This document shows positions 45,407 through 57,620 of a DNA stretch of 64,000 bases, piece after piece. Each line of letters opens with the position of its first letter. Position 1 is the first letter of the stretch. The position numbers and the translations under genes were made by a program. Under the pieces are notes generated by a model. That model did no database searches, was not told where the DNA came from, and was given only the letters and a program-made list of their open reading frames with translations. Source of the DNA: Sanguinoderma infundibulare (lineage: Eukaryota > Basidiomycota > Agaricomycetes > Polyporales > Polyporaceae); NCBI GenBank assembly GCA_032821775.1, contig JAVLRN010000008.1:558001-622000 (forward strand), written 5' to 3'.

Positions 45407-47828
45407 GGATCTCTCCTCAAGCTGCGGACCCTCACCGTCACACCGCGATTAGGCCTTGGAGGAGCATCCCATCATCGGCGGCTGGCCGTGCACCCCCTCA
45501 GTGGTTTCCGAGTCTCCCGAGCTGCACCAGCCGAGCGTGGTCGAGTCGCAGCCGGTCCACCAGCGTGAGGTGGCTTTGATCAGCGATGATGACTACGGTA
45601 CGCCCTCTCCCGACATTACTATGAGTCCGCCCATCGAGGGCAGTGAGGAAGCTCGTCCAGCCGAGGAGGGTTCCGAGGTTGAGATGGTGGACACAGTGTT
45701 CGGCGGCGCGGAGTCTATCCGGAGTCCTCCAGATGACCTCGCTCTGTGAATGTGAGTGAGCCGTGCAGATGTGAAGTCGTCCGGGAGCGATACGCGTCAC
45801 TTTCGGATGCGGAACTTGATGCTCGTATAGGAGCTCTTCGACCCACCTGGAACGCGTTGAAGGGCTTCAAACCTGCCAACTCGAACGTCAGCTTAGCAGG
45901 TGTGAAGCGGGCAGGCCAGAATGCCAGCTGTACATGGGAACAGACATTCTGCGCTAATCGCGGAGACGCATAGAGTTGTAGGGCGATATACGACAAGTTC
46001 CGAGACCAGCACACAAGTTCCCAGAGGATGCCAGCGAGGTGAGGCCCAAGCAAACTCCAGCGCAAGTGCTGACAAGTCCCAAGCCCTCAGAGACGAGTTT
46101 ATCTGGAACATAGCAGCGGCGGCGAGAGACGACATGGGGGAGATGGTGGTGGCGGTGGCAGAAGGAGACTCGGAGGCAGGCGCGGGATCTCGCATCTCGC
46201 TTGAGAGCCAGATAGGCGCCCGTGGACTTGAACGTGATTCTGCGTCGGCGTCCCTCGTTTTTACTTGCTCGGTCGTAGATCCTTTCGGTGTATTTCTGTC
46301 TTGAACGCTTGCTTTCCTTTCTCTCGTTTTCGACAGCCTCTGCCCGACGCCGCCACCAGTCGACATGAATATGCGTCCCTCCGGGTGTACTGACGCAGAC
46401 CTACCCTCCGTCTCCAATACCACCCTGTTGCCAATATAGCCCTCTATCGCCAATATAGCCCTCCGTCTCCAATACAGTCCCCTCAGAGAATACTGACTTG
46501 AACCTACCATCCTCTGAGAATACACCCTCCATCTCCAATACAGTCCCCCACAAGAGTACTGAGGCAAGTGATCGATCCGGGAGATTTCAGCACAGATGTG
46601 CATCCGCCTATCAACCGCGCCCCGTCCGCCGCACGCCCGGCATCTCGACGCATGCACACCAAGACTCGCATCGCCTACGAGACAAAGCAAGCTACTCAGC
46701 ACATTATGAGCACAAACACAAACGATGCGGAAGAACTTGGAGACGAATCGGTGACCCCGAGTGCTAACTTGTGGTAAGGGACATGTTGCAAACATGAGGC
46801 GAAGAGAGCCCAAGCGCAGGGACCACACGTCCGCCGCCACTTGTTTCTCGCCGCCATAGCCCACGCGTCCTTGGCCGTAGAATCCTACACTAGAAGCTCA
46901 GCCTTTGAGATTCGATTGTTGCCGCGCCTTGCGGTCAACAATCCCAGTGCTCGCCACTGGCTCCCAATATGTCCTCGGATAACGAGCGCGCCAGACGTAC
47001 GACCAACTTTAACCCGTGCGTCCAGGCCCAAGTCGATCCAGGATTGGACGCCTGTCTACGTTGAAATGAAAATAGAGGACGGCTTATTTGACGAGAGGAT
47101 GGAAGAATGGCTCGAACTCATCCGAAATCTTCACGGGTTTGGCTACGCCAGATGTTTTGTCAGTGCCGCCTTCAGTGGGTAGACTGTCGGCGTGCGTAAA
47201 GGGCCTACCACGCGTTTCGCATTGGCTGCCCTTGATGCCCCTGCTTCAACACCAACCAGCGTGAGGAGTACCCGGTCACTGTGGACACGAGGCCATGCCA
47301 TCCACGGGTCTTGGCATTGGTCGCTGCTAGATAAATGGGCTAGGTGATGGAAAGAGATCGGCACGAGAACCGCGACGCAAAGCAAGTCAAACTAACCTCG
47401 CATTTAATATCTTCGGGATGAGAAGCAAGCAATCAGTGAGTACTAATGATATCGTCGACGACAAAAGGGGGGAAAGGTGATGCACTGGCGGAGGCAAGTC
47501 ACAAAATTAGCCCGTCTGCAAGCGTCAGGTCAAGATCAGTGTTGTACCAACCTTTGATACGGTGTAATTTCGCGTGCCCTGTTGATGGCGCAGGGATCTG
47601 CTTGCGCAAGTACACTATGTATACACTATCACGAATGAAGGACACGACAAAATCATGATCAATGTAGGCATTGTACGGAATCCACCAAACCGGCTTCGTT
47701 ATATCTACAACAACCAAGTAAACCTTTTCAATATAAGCTAAAGCACTACTCACGCACGGAGCATTATTACACTATAAGGCGACCATGACCGAGCACGACC
47801 ACGAAAGACACTCATACCTTCTCATCAC
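45407..47828 (+). other. Spacer between WD40 and MAGE genes (U4)
   Basis: Acidic ORF at 45456-45749, minisatellite at 46403-46553, ORF of unknown family at 46841-47182. Confidence 0.4.
46403..46553 (+). repeat. About 19-bp minisatellite (U4)
   Basis: Same subrepeat order as U1. Confidence 0.75.
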
Positions 47829-49458
47829 TCATCGCGCCTCGAGCAACTGACCCCCCGCCGCAGCGCGCTCGATGCCCTTGAAGATGACCTGCACCCGCCT
47901 CTGCGTGCCCTCATCGCCCGCCGCGCCCACCGCGTCCTCCTCCCCGTCCTCCTGCTGCTGCCCGGGCAGCGGGCCAGCCATGAACTCCGCGACGAACTGC
48001 GCGATCGCGCGCTCGCCCACCTCCGTCAGCGCCCGCGCGCCCCACCGCCACTCGTACGTCTGTAGCTGGTCGTCGCCTGCGGGGGCCTGCGTACCGCGCG
48101 TGCGTTTCGCGCCGCCTTTGCCTGCGGCGGTGCCGACGCGGTGCTTCTCGATGTAGCCCTGGCGCATGAGCTGCGCGAGGTACGCGTCGATCGTGACGGA
48201 CTGTGCCGTCGCTTGGCTGCTGAGCGGGATCGGGGCGTTCACGGGCAGCTGCAGCTGTTTGAGGATCCTGCGCAGATCAACTGGAGCAGAGCACCACATG
48301 TGAGTGCACTCGGTGCGGTGGAATGCAGCGAAAACACGCGTACCGTCCTTCATCATGCGTCCGTCCACCAGGATGAGCGCAAGGACGACGTAAAGGATGC
48401 CGGTTGAGGCGAGCTGGTCCGAGCTGTGCCACGCGAAGATGCTCCCCGACGACCGCTGGCCGATCGGGTTGTCGTCCTCGGCGAACTCCTCGTTCTCGTC
48501 CACGTGCTCCTTCTGCTCGAACTCGCGAATGTCCGCGTCGGGCGCGCATGCTTGTTCTATGAGTGCGGGGTCGAGGAGGGAGCGGAGTATGTACGATTTT
48601 GTGCCGGTCGGGGCAGCTGTGAGGTGATCAGCAAAGACGCTCGTCGGGTGCATGCTTCACAGGAAGGGATAGAAGAAGTAGGCAAGGGTATGCGCGTTCG
48701 AAAGAACGAGGGGGGAGTTAGATCGCGTGCGCAAGGACTACGACGTCGGTGCCAAGGGAAAGCCAGCTTGCTTGAACGAGATGGCTTTCACATTCCCTTT
48801 TCGCGTCCGTGAAACCGCCGGTCCCGCGACGGAAGGACAGTGACAGGTGCAAGATACCCCCTAACCGCTTGCCAACTCCCCTGGCAATTCCAACCGTACG
48901 CAGCAGAGCGTAAAGCTCACCTTTCTTCTTGACACCAGTGTTCTTCAGCAGGTCCGCATCCTTGTCGCTCATGTCCTTATCAGAAGGCATGGCCTGCATC
49001 TCGACAAGCTCCATCCCAAAGGTCTTATGGAGGATTTGGTTCGCAGCCGTAAGGACCGCATTGAACGTGCGCGTGCCTGTCCCCAAAACTGAAGAAAACA
49101 CGTTCAATGGTCAGGACAACGCGCAATGATGATAAGGCGCACCTTTCTTGGATATCTCATCCCTCCTCAGCGGCAGCCTCCGCTGTTCGTGGAAGAGGGC
49201 AAGGCGGACCAAGTCGCGCGCCTTCTTGTCGATCTCCTGCAGGCGATGAGCGCGTTGGCGGGGTGTCGAGCGGAGTATCGAGCGACTCACCCCTTCGACC
49301 TTGTCTCCTCCGTCCTCATCATCGTACGCGTCCTGTGCGGCCTGGTCTTCTTCGGGCTCTTCCTCTACCTGCGCCCGTCGCGAACGTCCTTGAGTGGCAT
49401 GCGGTGGCTGCGATTGCGATGCTTGAGGTGCATGTTGAGAACGTGTTTGTCGGACCAT
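47829..49458 (-). CDS. MAGE/Nse3-like protein, intact, canonical ATG (U4)
   Basis: a-type allele with MVRQTRSQ start at 49458. Exons 49458-49143, 49088-48921, 48616-48344 and 48280-47829. I saw no coding difference from U1; the one nearby substitution (48847) lies in the long second intron. Confidence 0.85.
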
Positions 49459-49751
49459 GCCACGTGTTTTCGATAGAGATCCGTTGTCAGTAGCTAGCGG
49501 CAGACAGGTCAAGAGAGTCCAAGTCCAAGTTGACGCCGTCTGGAAGCCAGTCAGACGCGTCGTGTCGCGTGTATCCCGTCGTGACGTAAGGCGCCAGAGG
49601 CTGTGAAGGCAATTGAATGCTCGATCCCACTCCCATCCTTCGACCATCCTTCGAACGACAACAAACACACGGATGCTAGCTATAGCGCTTCTGACCCCAA
49701 TCTTCGTCTGCCGCCTCCAGTTGGCCATCGTGCGGCCGCCGAACAACCCCC
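49459..49751. promoter_or_regulatory. Divergent intergenic region, U4/U5
   Basis: 293 bp, a/A version as at U1/U2. Confidence 0.4.
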
Positions 49752-50147
49752 ATGTCTACGCAGTCTACCAGCAGCCACGGACCTCCTGCACCCCCGTTCA
49801 TGCCTTCACGGGCGTCATCTGTCTTTCCGACAGATTTACGAACAGGTTATCGACTCCGTACATGATGCGGTCTACTACAGATGGATCTTCGCGCTCAAGA
49901 CCTGCATGCTGACATGTCGCGCCTGGTTGCCATGGAGCCACCTTCACCTCTTCCAGGTCCTTTCCCTTGCAGACATCAGTCCCGCTGCCGCTCGTAGGCT
50001 GTTGGAGCTCTTCGATATGCAGCCGAATCGGTCGCCGTTGTCCTATCGTATCCGATGTCCCCGCCTGCAACGACTGCTCAACTACCTCGTCGTCTCTCTG
50101 CGCGCCACTAAAGCACGCATCCACGCATCCACCGCAACAAAACCGTT
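49752..50147 (+). pseudogene. F-box-like protein, frameshifted (A-type, U5)
   Basis: Same 2-bp loss as U1 and U2. The alternative long ORF is at 49603-50274. Confidence 0.6.
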
Positions 50148-50311
50148 CCCTCTCCCCGTCACCGCTGTACGCTGCCCGCACCCGCTGCTCTGTTTCCGCG
50201 TTCCCGTGAGTGATCCGCTTCTTAATACGCCCATAAACACGTACTCACCCTGTCATCCAAAGTGGCTGCCGTGATGCCCCAACCGTCCTTCCCACTACGT
50301 ACCCCCACACG

Positions 50312-51039
50312 ATGCGGCGGCTTGGAGAGAGGCAGGTCAAATGTTATGCAAGGTTGGAGGGCGATGGGCGATGGGCGGTTTATCTAAACGTGAGTACGTC
50401 CGCAATCGCCCGACCCTCCTTGCGCACCATGTACCCTCCGACCCCGCCAGGACTATGCGACCGGAGCGTTCACAGAGAGCCTTGCGGACCTCTTGCTCTC
50501 CTCAGCAAGGGACCTGGTCCGTACGCACTTCGCTTCAGAACCGGTGCTGTTCCCAATCACGTCGGGGACGCTGCCCTGCGCAGAACACAGAGCGCGATCA
50601 ACAAACAGGCTGACAAGTTGCACCAAACATCCGTACGTACCCCAGGATGCGGCACGTGGATTGGACGGCGAGGGTCACCATGACCCCGGTTGTTTGCATG
50701 TCGAGCGCAACGGCCAAGAGGTGAGTACAGATAGAGTGCAGGAGCTGATCATGTCGTCTTCCCCCTTCTTGACAGCTTTTATACCTTTTGTCCGAGACTG
50801 CGCACGGACCGCCGACGCGCTCTCGCCCTCGCCCTCGTTCCATCTTCCAACTCCGTTTCCGACCACCGGCATTGTGTCCCTGGCGTCCCGTCTCGCTTCC
50901 CGCAACCGAGCTCCTTCCGTCCAAGCGCACGCATATCTCCAAACACCCGAACGGCATGCATATTGCACATCGGCCCAGCCTTTTGTCTCGCCCGCCCCCC
51001 ACCCACCGACCAATTTCACGGAGGCGGTCCACCGCCTAG
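50312..51039 (+). CDS. Possible small three-exon gene, unrecognised (U5)
   Basis: Exons 50312-50389, 50451-50720 and 50776-51039. Shares the two missense changes of U2 (50709 and 51001). Confidence 0.25.
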
Positions 51040-51086
51040 TCATCACACGGCGATCGCACCACCGCATACACCCGTGACGAACCGCC

Positions 51087-51386
51087 TGCAAATGTTGGCG
51101 CGGTGGTGACACCATCAAGGAGCTCCCGCACGTGATCTTCATGAACCGGCGCATCCCCGACGACTCTGGCAGCGGCTGCAAGCAGCTCTACCGCGCCATG
51201 AACGGCTACAACATCTTGGCCGACGACGCTCCACCGTCCGCACTCGCTCTCGCAGCCGTCCGAGACGTTTTGAAAGTGCTGCCCAAAGACACGACCCTTT
51301 GCACGACGGGTTCCGACTTTTTCGATTTCGCCTCAGACGGCCTGGGCATCGATTCGCGTGGGTTCAGGCAACGTTCGTGGAACTAG
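51087..51386 (+). other. Coding-like ORF fragment, unrecognised (U5)
   Basis: As U2, including the change at 51133. Confidence 0.35.
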
Positions 51387-51968
51387 GATGCACGATGCGA
51401 GGTCGATACGAGCATATGGGAGCGAGGGAGATGCAATTTCGAAGGTCGGGACCGCCAATTTTTGTCGTAACTTACTCTGTATGGTTCTATTCTTACAGAA
51501 ATCAAGTGTTTCGTGGTCTCGCGCACGTTTGTAAACGTGTGAGACAGTTTTGGCGGCGGTCAGACGGGATTGACAAAGTCGCGTTTTCTTGCGATTCCAT
51601 GGGGGCTGAAAATGCGCGTCCGCTCCCGCTCGCAATTCGCGTCGGGGTGCCGAGCGGAATGTTTCTATGGGCTCTGGGGATCGTGTACGACGCTTGTGAC
51701 GCGTTCGTACCGTTGCCGGACGACTTTTCGAAAGTCGGGTCTTGGCGGTTTTCGTCGGTGGGCGGGCACGGGTGGCACATATAATCTCCCGGCCATGGTC
51801 CGTCATTGGCGGTCATTCTGACTGTCGTGCATGACTCTTACAGGCCCACATGGAACGTCCATCAAGTACTCGAGACCCCACGCGAAGTTTCGGGATGAGC
51901 GGACGGCCCGACGGCTCATATGCAGTACGTCCTCTTGAGTGCCTTCGGAGCATTCTCTGTGTTAACAG
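51387..51968 (+). other. No recognised gene (U5)
   Basis: As U1 and U2, with both small hairpins. Confidence 0.4.
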
Positions 51969-54900
51969 TCTCCAAACCACAGCGCTCACAAGTCCAAAGG
52001 ATTTCGGCGAAGACCAATGGGGCCAATACCAGTCACCGACGGAACTCGAGATGCGCGTATACCATCGGCTAGTCCACATCCGAGACCAGAGGGAACGGTA
52101 CGAGGATATCCCGGACGAGATCTGGACCCACCTCGTCTTCAGCCTCACCACGCGGTTCCGCCTCCGTGTGCAAGCGAAGAGCGCCTCGGCATGCGCAGAT
52201 GAAAACAAGCGTCGGCTCGAAGGAGGTTCCAAAGTGCACACTGTTCTCGCGGTGCCTGGCTTAAACACAGGAGACTCATCCACCGCGGACCCAAAAATAC
52301 GAAAAAAGCGCCACCCAAGTGGAGCAGTCGACTGTCGTCGTCTCGCAGGGCGTCGAACGAGGGTGTCTTATCCATTTCAGACTGCGCTCTAGGTCTAGGC
52401 AGCTCGCGCGCGGGGAACCCAAGGACGCAAATCCGATTGTGCTGTCCACGCGTTGATGTCATCCACCCAACCATCGCGTCCCGCGAAAGTATAGCTCGAG
52501 TGCACCCAGACGTCGCTACACGATTAGACTTCACAACTCTGCACGAAACGCAGGAGCGCACCGCGCCTCTCCGTTTTTGAGAAGCTGGCGGCGGCGGCCC
52601 CCACACGACGCAAGAAGGAAGACGAGGCCTGGCGGGTGGCAGCTGTGCACGGCAACGTCAACGAAGTTCGGGGCGAGCATTGTGCGCCCATTAATTCAGC
52701 CCCCTGCCTCAACCGCTTTCCTGACCTGCATCGACCCCGCACTCATCGAGCAGCCATGCGCCCCTGAAGCCGAGATCCGGGAACTCGAGCAGAAGGAGTA
52801 CGTGGACGAGAACAAGGAGTTTGCAGAGGACGACAACCCGATCTGCCGACGGTCGACGGGGAGCATCTTCGCGTGGCACAGCTCGGACCAGCTCGCCTCA
52901 ACGGGCATCCTTTACATCGTCCTTGCGCTCATCATGGTGGAAGGATGCATGATGAAGGATGGTACGCGTGTTTTCGCTGCATTGCACCGCACGGAGTGCA
53001 CTCACACATCGTGCTCTGCTCCAGTTGACCTGTGCAGGATTCCCGAACAGCTGCAGCTGCCCGTGAATGCCCGGATCCCGCTCAGCAGCCAAGCGACGGC
53101 CCAGCCCGTCACGATCGATGCGTACCTCGCGCAGGTCATGCGTCAGGGCTACTTCGAGAAGCACCGCATCGGCACTGCTGCAGGTAAAGGCGGAGCGAAG
53201 CGTGCGCGCGCCACCCAGGCCCCTGCAGGCGACGACCAGCTCTAGGCGTACGAGCGGTGGTGGGGCGCGCGGGCGCTGGCGGAGGTGGGCGAGCGGGCGA
53301 TCGCGCAGTTTGTCATGGATGTCATGGCGGGCACGCTGCTCGGCCAGCAGGAGGAGGATGGGGAGGAGGATGCGGTGGGCACGGCGGGCGACGACTCACC
53401 ACGCGGTTCCGCCTTTGCGTGCAAGCGAAGAGCGCCTTGATCACGATGGTCTCGAAACACTCTGTGGACACCGACGCGATGGAGATCGCGACGTCGAGTG
53501 CCTTCTCGGTGTTCGGCTCGTCTGGATCTACGTTCCCTTCGTCCTCCAGCGCACCTGCTACATCGGCGTTTGGGAACTTCGCAGCCAAGCCCAACGTATT
53601 CGGAGGCGCAACTTTCGAGCCTGCGTCTAGCACATTTTCGTTGCATCGTCTGTTGCACCCACAGTTTCGCTACCGAAGCCACCCGGGAGCCTCGTTAGCA
53701 TTCCATTAGTCCCCCCACATCAACCACAGCATGCATCACTGACGCAACCCACGATTCCACCCCCAGTTCCTACCAAACCATCCTTACCTGTTGCCCCCGA
53801 ACAACCCTTCACTGCGCCTTTCCAAAACCCCTCCCACATCTTTGAGCGGTGGAAGTCGGCATGGGAATTTCGGGCTCGTCGTCTCCCTTCTCTCGCCTCA
53901 AGGAAAAACGCATGACATCACCCCAACACCGGGCAACGCCCCAGAACCACGCACACCTATATCCCCGACTGCCGGTCCACCTGCTCTCAGATGGCTTCCC
54001 GCTGTTGCGCTTCCTCCCACGCCCACCGTGCGGTGGTTCGACCCTGGCTTGCAAGCCGAAGAATCCGATTTGTCCCTTTCGCGCAAGAAGTCGCTCTTCC
54101 ACTTCCCCTCGCTCACCATTCCGATGCCAAACGCGCCCGAGATCCTGAGCCTTATACACCTCACGATGCCCGTCCCCACCAAGAACGCCAGCAGACCCTC
54201 GCCGCTGTTCCAGTCTCGTCAAGCTTCCGGCGCATCCACTTCGACTTCGACACCGCCAAAAGCCAGGACAGTATCATCAGCGAATGGGAAAGGCAAGGCG
54301 AAGGAGACCCGGGCTGACCTCAACACTATGGCGATAGGCTTCCTGCGTACGAGCGTGCTCGTGCACGACTGCAGGAGCCTCTGGCACGCGCGAATGGAGG
54401 CGGAGCGCGGTGGGAGGAGGCATGCAGACGGAGCGTGGTATGCCGGAACAGGGACGTCGTGAACAGCGTAGGGCGCGACAAGCGGAGGAAGAAGAGGCGG
54501 ATATCGGTGCCGACGCTGGAAGAGGCGCATGCGAAGCGGAGACAGTGGGAGCAGTCCGAGAGGCCGCTGATGGACGAGGCACTCGCTCGGCGGTCACAGG
54601 AGGTGCGTCTTTGTTCTGATGGATGGGGAGCTGATTTGATTCGTCATGGTCGCGCGTAGAACCGGGAGGAGATCGAGAAGCGGTGGGCCCAGGGCTTGTT
54701 CCGGCAAACAGTGCTTGAGTGGCTGAAGGCGCGACTGGAGCCCGGGGACGAGCTGGACATTTGGTGCGTGTGGGTGTCGACGAACACGGAGAACGACAAC
54801 ACGGCGGTGTGGGTGGAGTGCAAGTTTGATGTTCCCTCGTCGGAATACTAGGTGTCAGAGAATGTCCTCTCAATACCGGCGTTCAACAGACCAGGTGTCA

Positions 54901-55093
54901 ACGACGAGATCCCAAGGTAAGCATTATGACTAGCAGTTCATAGTCCGGTCGGTTGACAACAGTGTATGGCGTTGTAGGAAATATCGCATCCCCGACAACC
55001 ATGACGTCCTCGAGGCACTACATCCCGTGTCTGCTTGTCATCGACTGGTCTGAGAACGAGGACGCCGAGAAGGCGAGAGACTTGGTCGGCATG
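51969..55093 (+). pseudogene. SAC3/GANP-family gene, decayed and interrupted (U5)
   Basis: A-type copy with all shared lesions; none specific to this unit noticed. Confidence 0.7.
52734..53394 (+). pseudogene. Truncated MAGE/Nse3 copy inside SAC3 (U5)
   Basis: As U1 and U2; flanking 43-bp repeats at 52144-52186 and 53395-53437. Confidence 0.8.
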
Positions 55094-56856
55094 GCATGTC
55101 ATTCCTCGATACGCTGTATCGCGTTAGATTGCTTACCATTCGTCCAGACTGCATCATCATGCTTGATTGTACCGTCCGCGACCCTGTTGTTGTATGTCCG
55201 CTACTAAGTAGAAACCGACTGACTGATTGTTATGCAGGCTTGGGCCGATGCCAAGGCTCTGCCGGTCTGACTCACCATTTACGTTCACCCATTCAGCGGC
55301 TCCGGGTGGGATCCGGCCGGGAAAGCCCAGGTCGTCACCGTCATACACACACCGGACCGCTCAAGGTTCTCGGCCCCCACCAAAGCACCTCGACGCAAGG
55401 GGGCATCAAGATCACACTCGGGAGATCAGGGCATTTAGTTTCCGACCCGACGGACCCGGGAGCCGTGCACGGAACACTGAGCAGTAAGCGAAAATGGGCG
55501 CGAGCGGGACAGCCGCATGCGCAGTAATTACCGTTGTGTATGTTTGATTGCGGAGGCTGCGCCCGAAGCTCTGGACCATCTCCGCATGCGGTGTTCATGC
55601 GCTACATTGAATGCCCAGGATCCCACGCAAATCCTGGGGCCCGGGGGACCTGATCGGCGACTAGGAGAGTGAATGCCGAGCCTGTCGTGTGCAGAGGTTA
55701 ATTACTGAGTTACTGTTACGCCGGGTACGCCTGTTCCTTGTTCCTCTCTAGTATAAAATTATACCGGCGAAATGTAGATCTGTCGGACTCCATTCCGCGC
55801 GGTTAAGATTGTCGCTTGCTCGTATGGTCTGATATTCTGGATTTGCTGATCCGCGGCCTGCGTAAATCGACTGCGCTGGGATTCGAGACCCAGGTGATAC
55901 GCTGCCGTCTCGGAATTCATCCGTAATATACCGTCATGATCCGAGGGTGGTGTGATACTTTGCATTTGCTTGGGCGAGTTGTCGCCAGCACTCAATCACA
56001 TTGGCTCTCTCCTCACCGTATGCCTCTCTCATCACATCCTCTCCTCTATGCCATGTCATCGTCGCTGCACCGCCTGAGTAACCACGCCCTGAACGAACAC
56101 TCTTCCGCTGGCCCATCGTCAGCTTGCGAAGATCACTTTCACGGAGTATGGAAATGTACGCTTCAGCTCTTTCATAGCATTCCCGAGCTCTATGCATGCT
56201 GAACTCCAATCCTTTTCTCGTTCACTGATTCGCACTCCCACATGGGACACATATCCTGCGACCAGGCGAACTCGTATCGACTGCCCTGAAGCCCGAGGTG
56301 CCTACCATCCTGGCCGACAGTGGGGACCTGATCATGCTCGGGAAGAACGTCGGCCACAACGTCTGCCTCGTACGTCCCACGGTCGTCATGCACATACAGC
56401 TGATCTTGAGCGGGGACGCCCTCAGCAGGCACCCTCCCCCTCGCTGGGATCACTCGAAGCAGAACCCGCTACCCCCGGTCCAGTCACCGATAACTCGCAA
56501 TCGCAGCCACCACCACATGAACGTGATGCTAACAAGACAGAGGCCGCTACAGCGTGTTCCTGCCCTCGCCCCAGTCCTCGTCCTCGAGCTCGGACAGCGA
56601 GTCTGAGGTCCAAGAGATATCGCCTCCTCCGTCTCCCCAGCGGGACCCCGCACCCTCATTCCCTCTGTCGACCTCGTCATTCAGCGGAGTCCGTCCGTTT
56701 TGCTGCGACTCGATTCCCCTAGGTGCACGCCTCCATTTGCTGCAGCAAATCCTACCCCCAATCCACATCGCGGACTCTCCCGAGCCGGAATACTACCCGC
56801 CGCCTGTTGAGGCGTTCTCGTTCCAGGAGATCCACGTCGAAGGCGGTGCAGTGGTC
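55094..56856 (+). other. Spacer between SAC3 and WD40 remnants (U5)
   Basis: A-type, no recognised gene; keeps the CG at 55719-55720 that U2 lost. Confidence 0.35.
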
Positions 56857-57620
56857 GAGGAAGAAGCTCCACGCTCCTCCCATCTGTCGCTCGCCACACC
56901 CGCACAGACTTGTTGGACGACGGGCTTGCGACGTACATGGCGTCGAACGAAAACAACGCCACGTGCGTGCGGTCCGTGTGTCCGTGGAGCTGCCTCACCC
57001 CTCGATGCACGTCGCTGAGGAGGTCGCCGCGGAAGAGCTTCAGGTTCGCGGTGGGGCCGGTCGAGCCAGAGACGAGCTGCACCGCGAGGATGCGCACCGG
57101 TCCGTCGTGCGCGTGGAGCGTCGCGAGCACCTTGCCAGTTTTGATGTTCCAGATCTGCACGGTGCCGTCGTCCGACGCGGTCGCGATGCGTGCGTCCGCT
57201 GCGTCCAATGAGGCACAGCACACCATCGCGTCGTGGTTCTTGAGCTCCTTGTGCAGCGCGCCCGACTCCATGTTCCAGAGCCTGCAGATACCGTCAGTGC
57301 TGCCGCTCGCGAGGTGCCACGCGGTGGCCGGCGATGTCGTGCAGGTAATCGTATGTCTGGTCATCCCAGATCCGCACGGTGCCGTTGTCCGAGCCCGATG
57401 CGAGCTTGCTGTCGTCCTGGGACCAGGCGAGAGTGCGGACGGGCTGCGAGCGGCCGGTGAGAGTAGCGAGGAGCTCGCCACTGCTGGCGTCCCAGATCAT
57501 GATGTGGCCTGGGTCGCCAGATGAGGCGAAGCGGGTGCTGTCGGGGGAGACGGCGAGGGTGGGGACGTGTCTTTCTTTGGAGACTCCCATATCCTGAGGA
57601 CGCCGATTGAGTCCTGACAT
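56857..57620 (-). pseudogene. WD40-repeat protein, frameshifted (U5)
   Basis: A-type copy with the shared frame break near 57325. Confidence 0.8.

Larger units (their letters stand above)
37035..49677 (+). repeat. Macrosatellite unit U4 (B left, private middle, A right, a-type end)
   Basis: 12,643 bp, the clearest mosaic. The first 2 kb matches U3 up to 39023. From there to about 41.5 kb it carries private variants on a largely A-like background. From 41.5 to 42159 it is B-like. From 42160 to its end it follows U1 at a fixed offset of 37,463 bp, with one difference noticed (48847 against 11384). Confidence 0.97.
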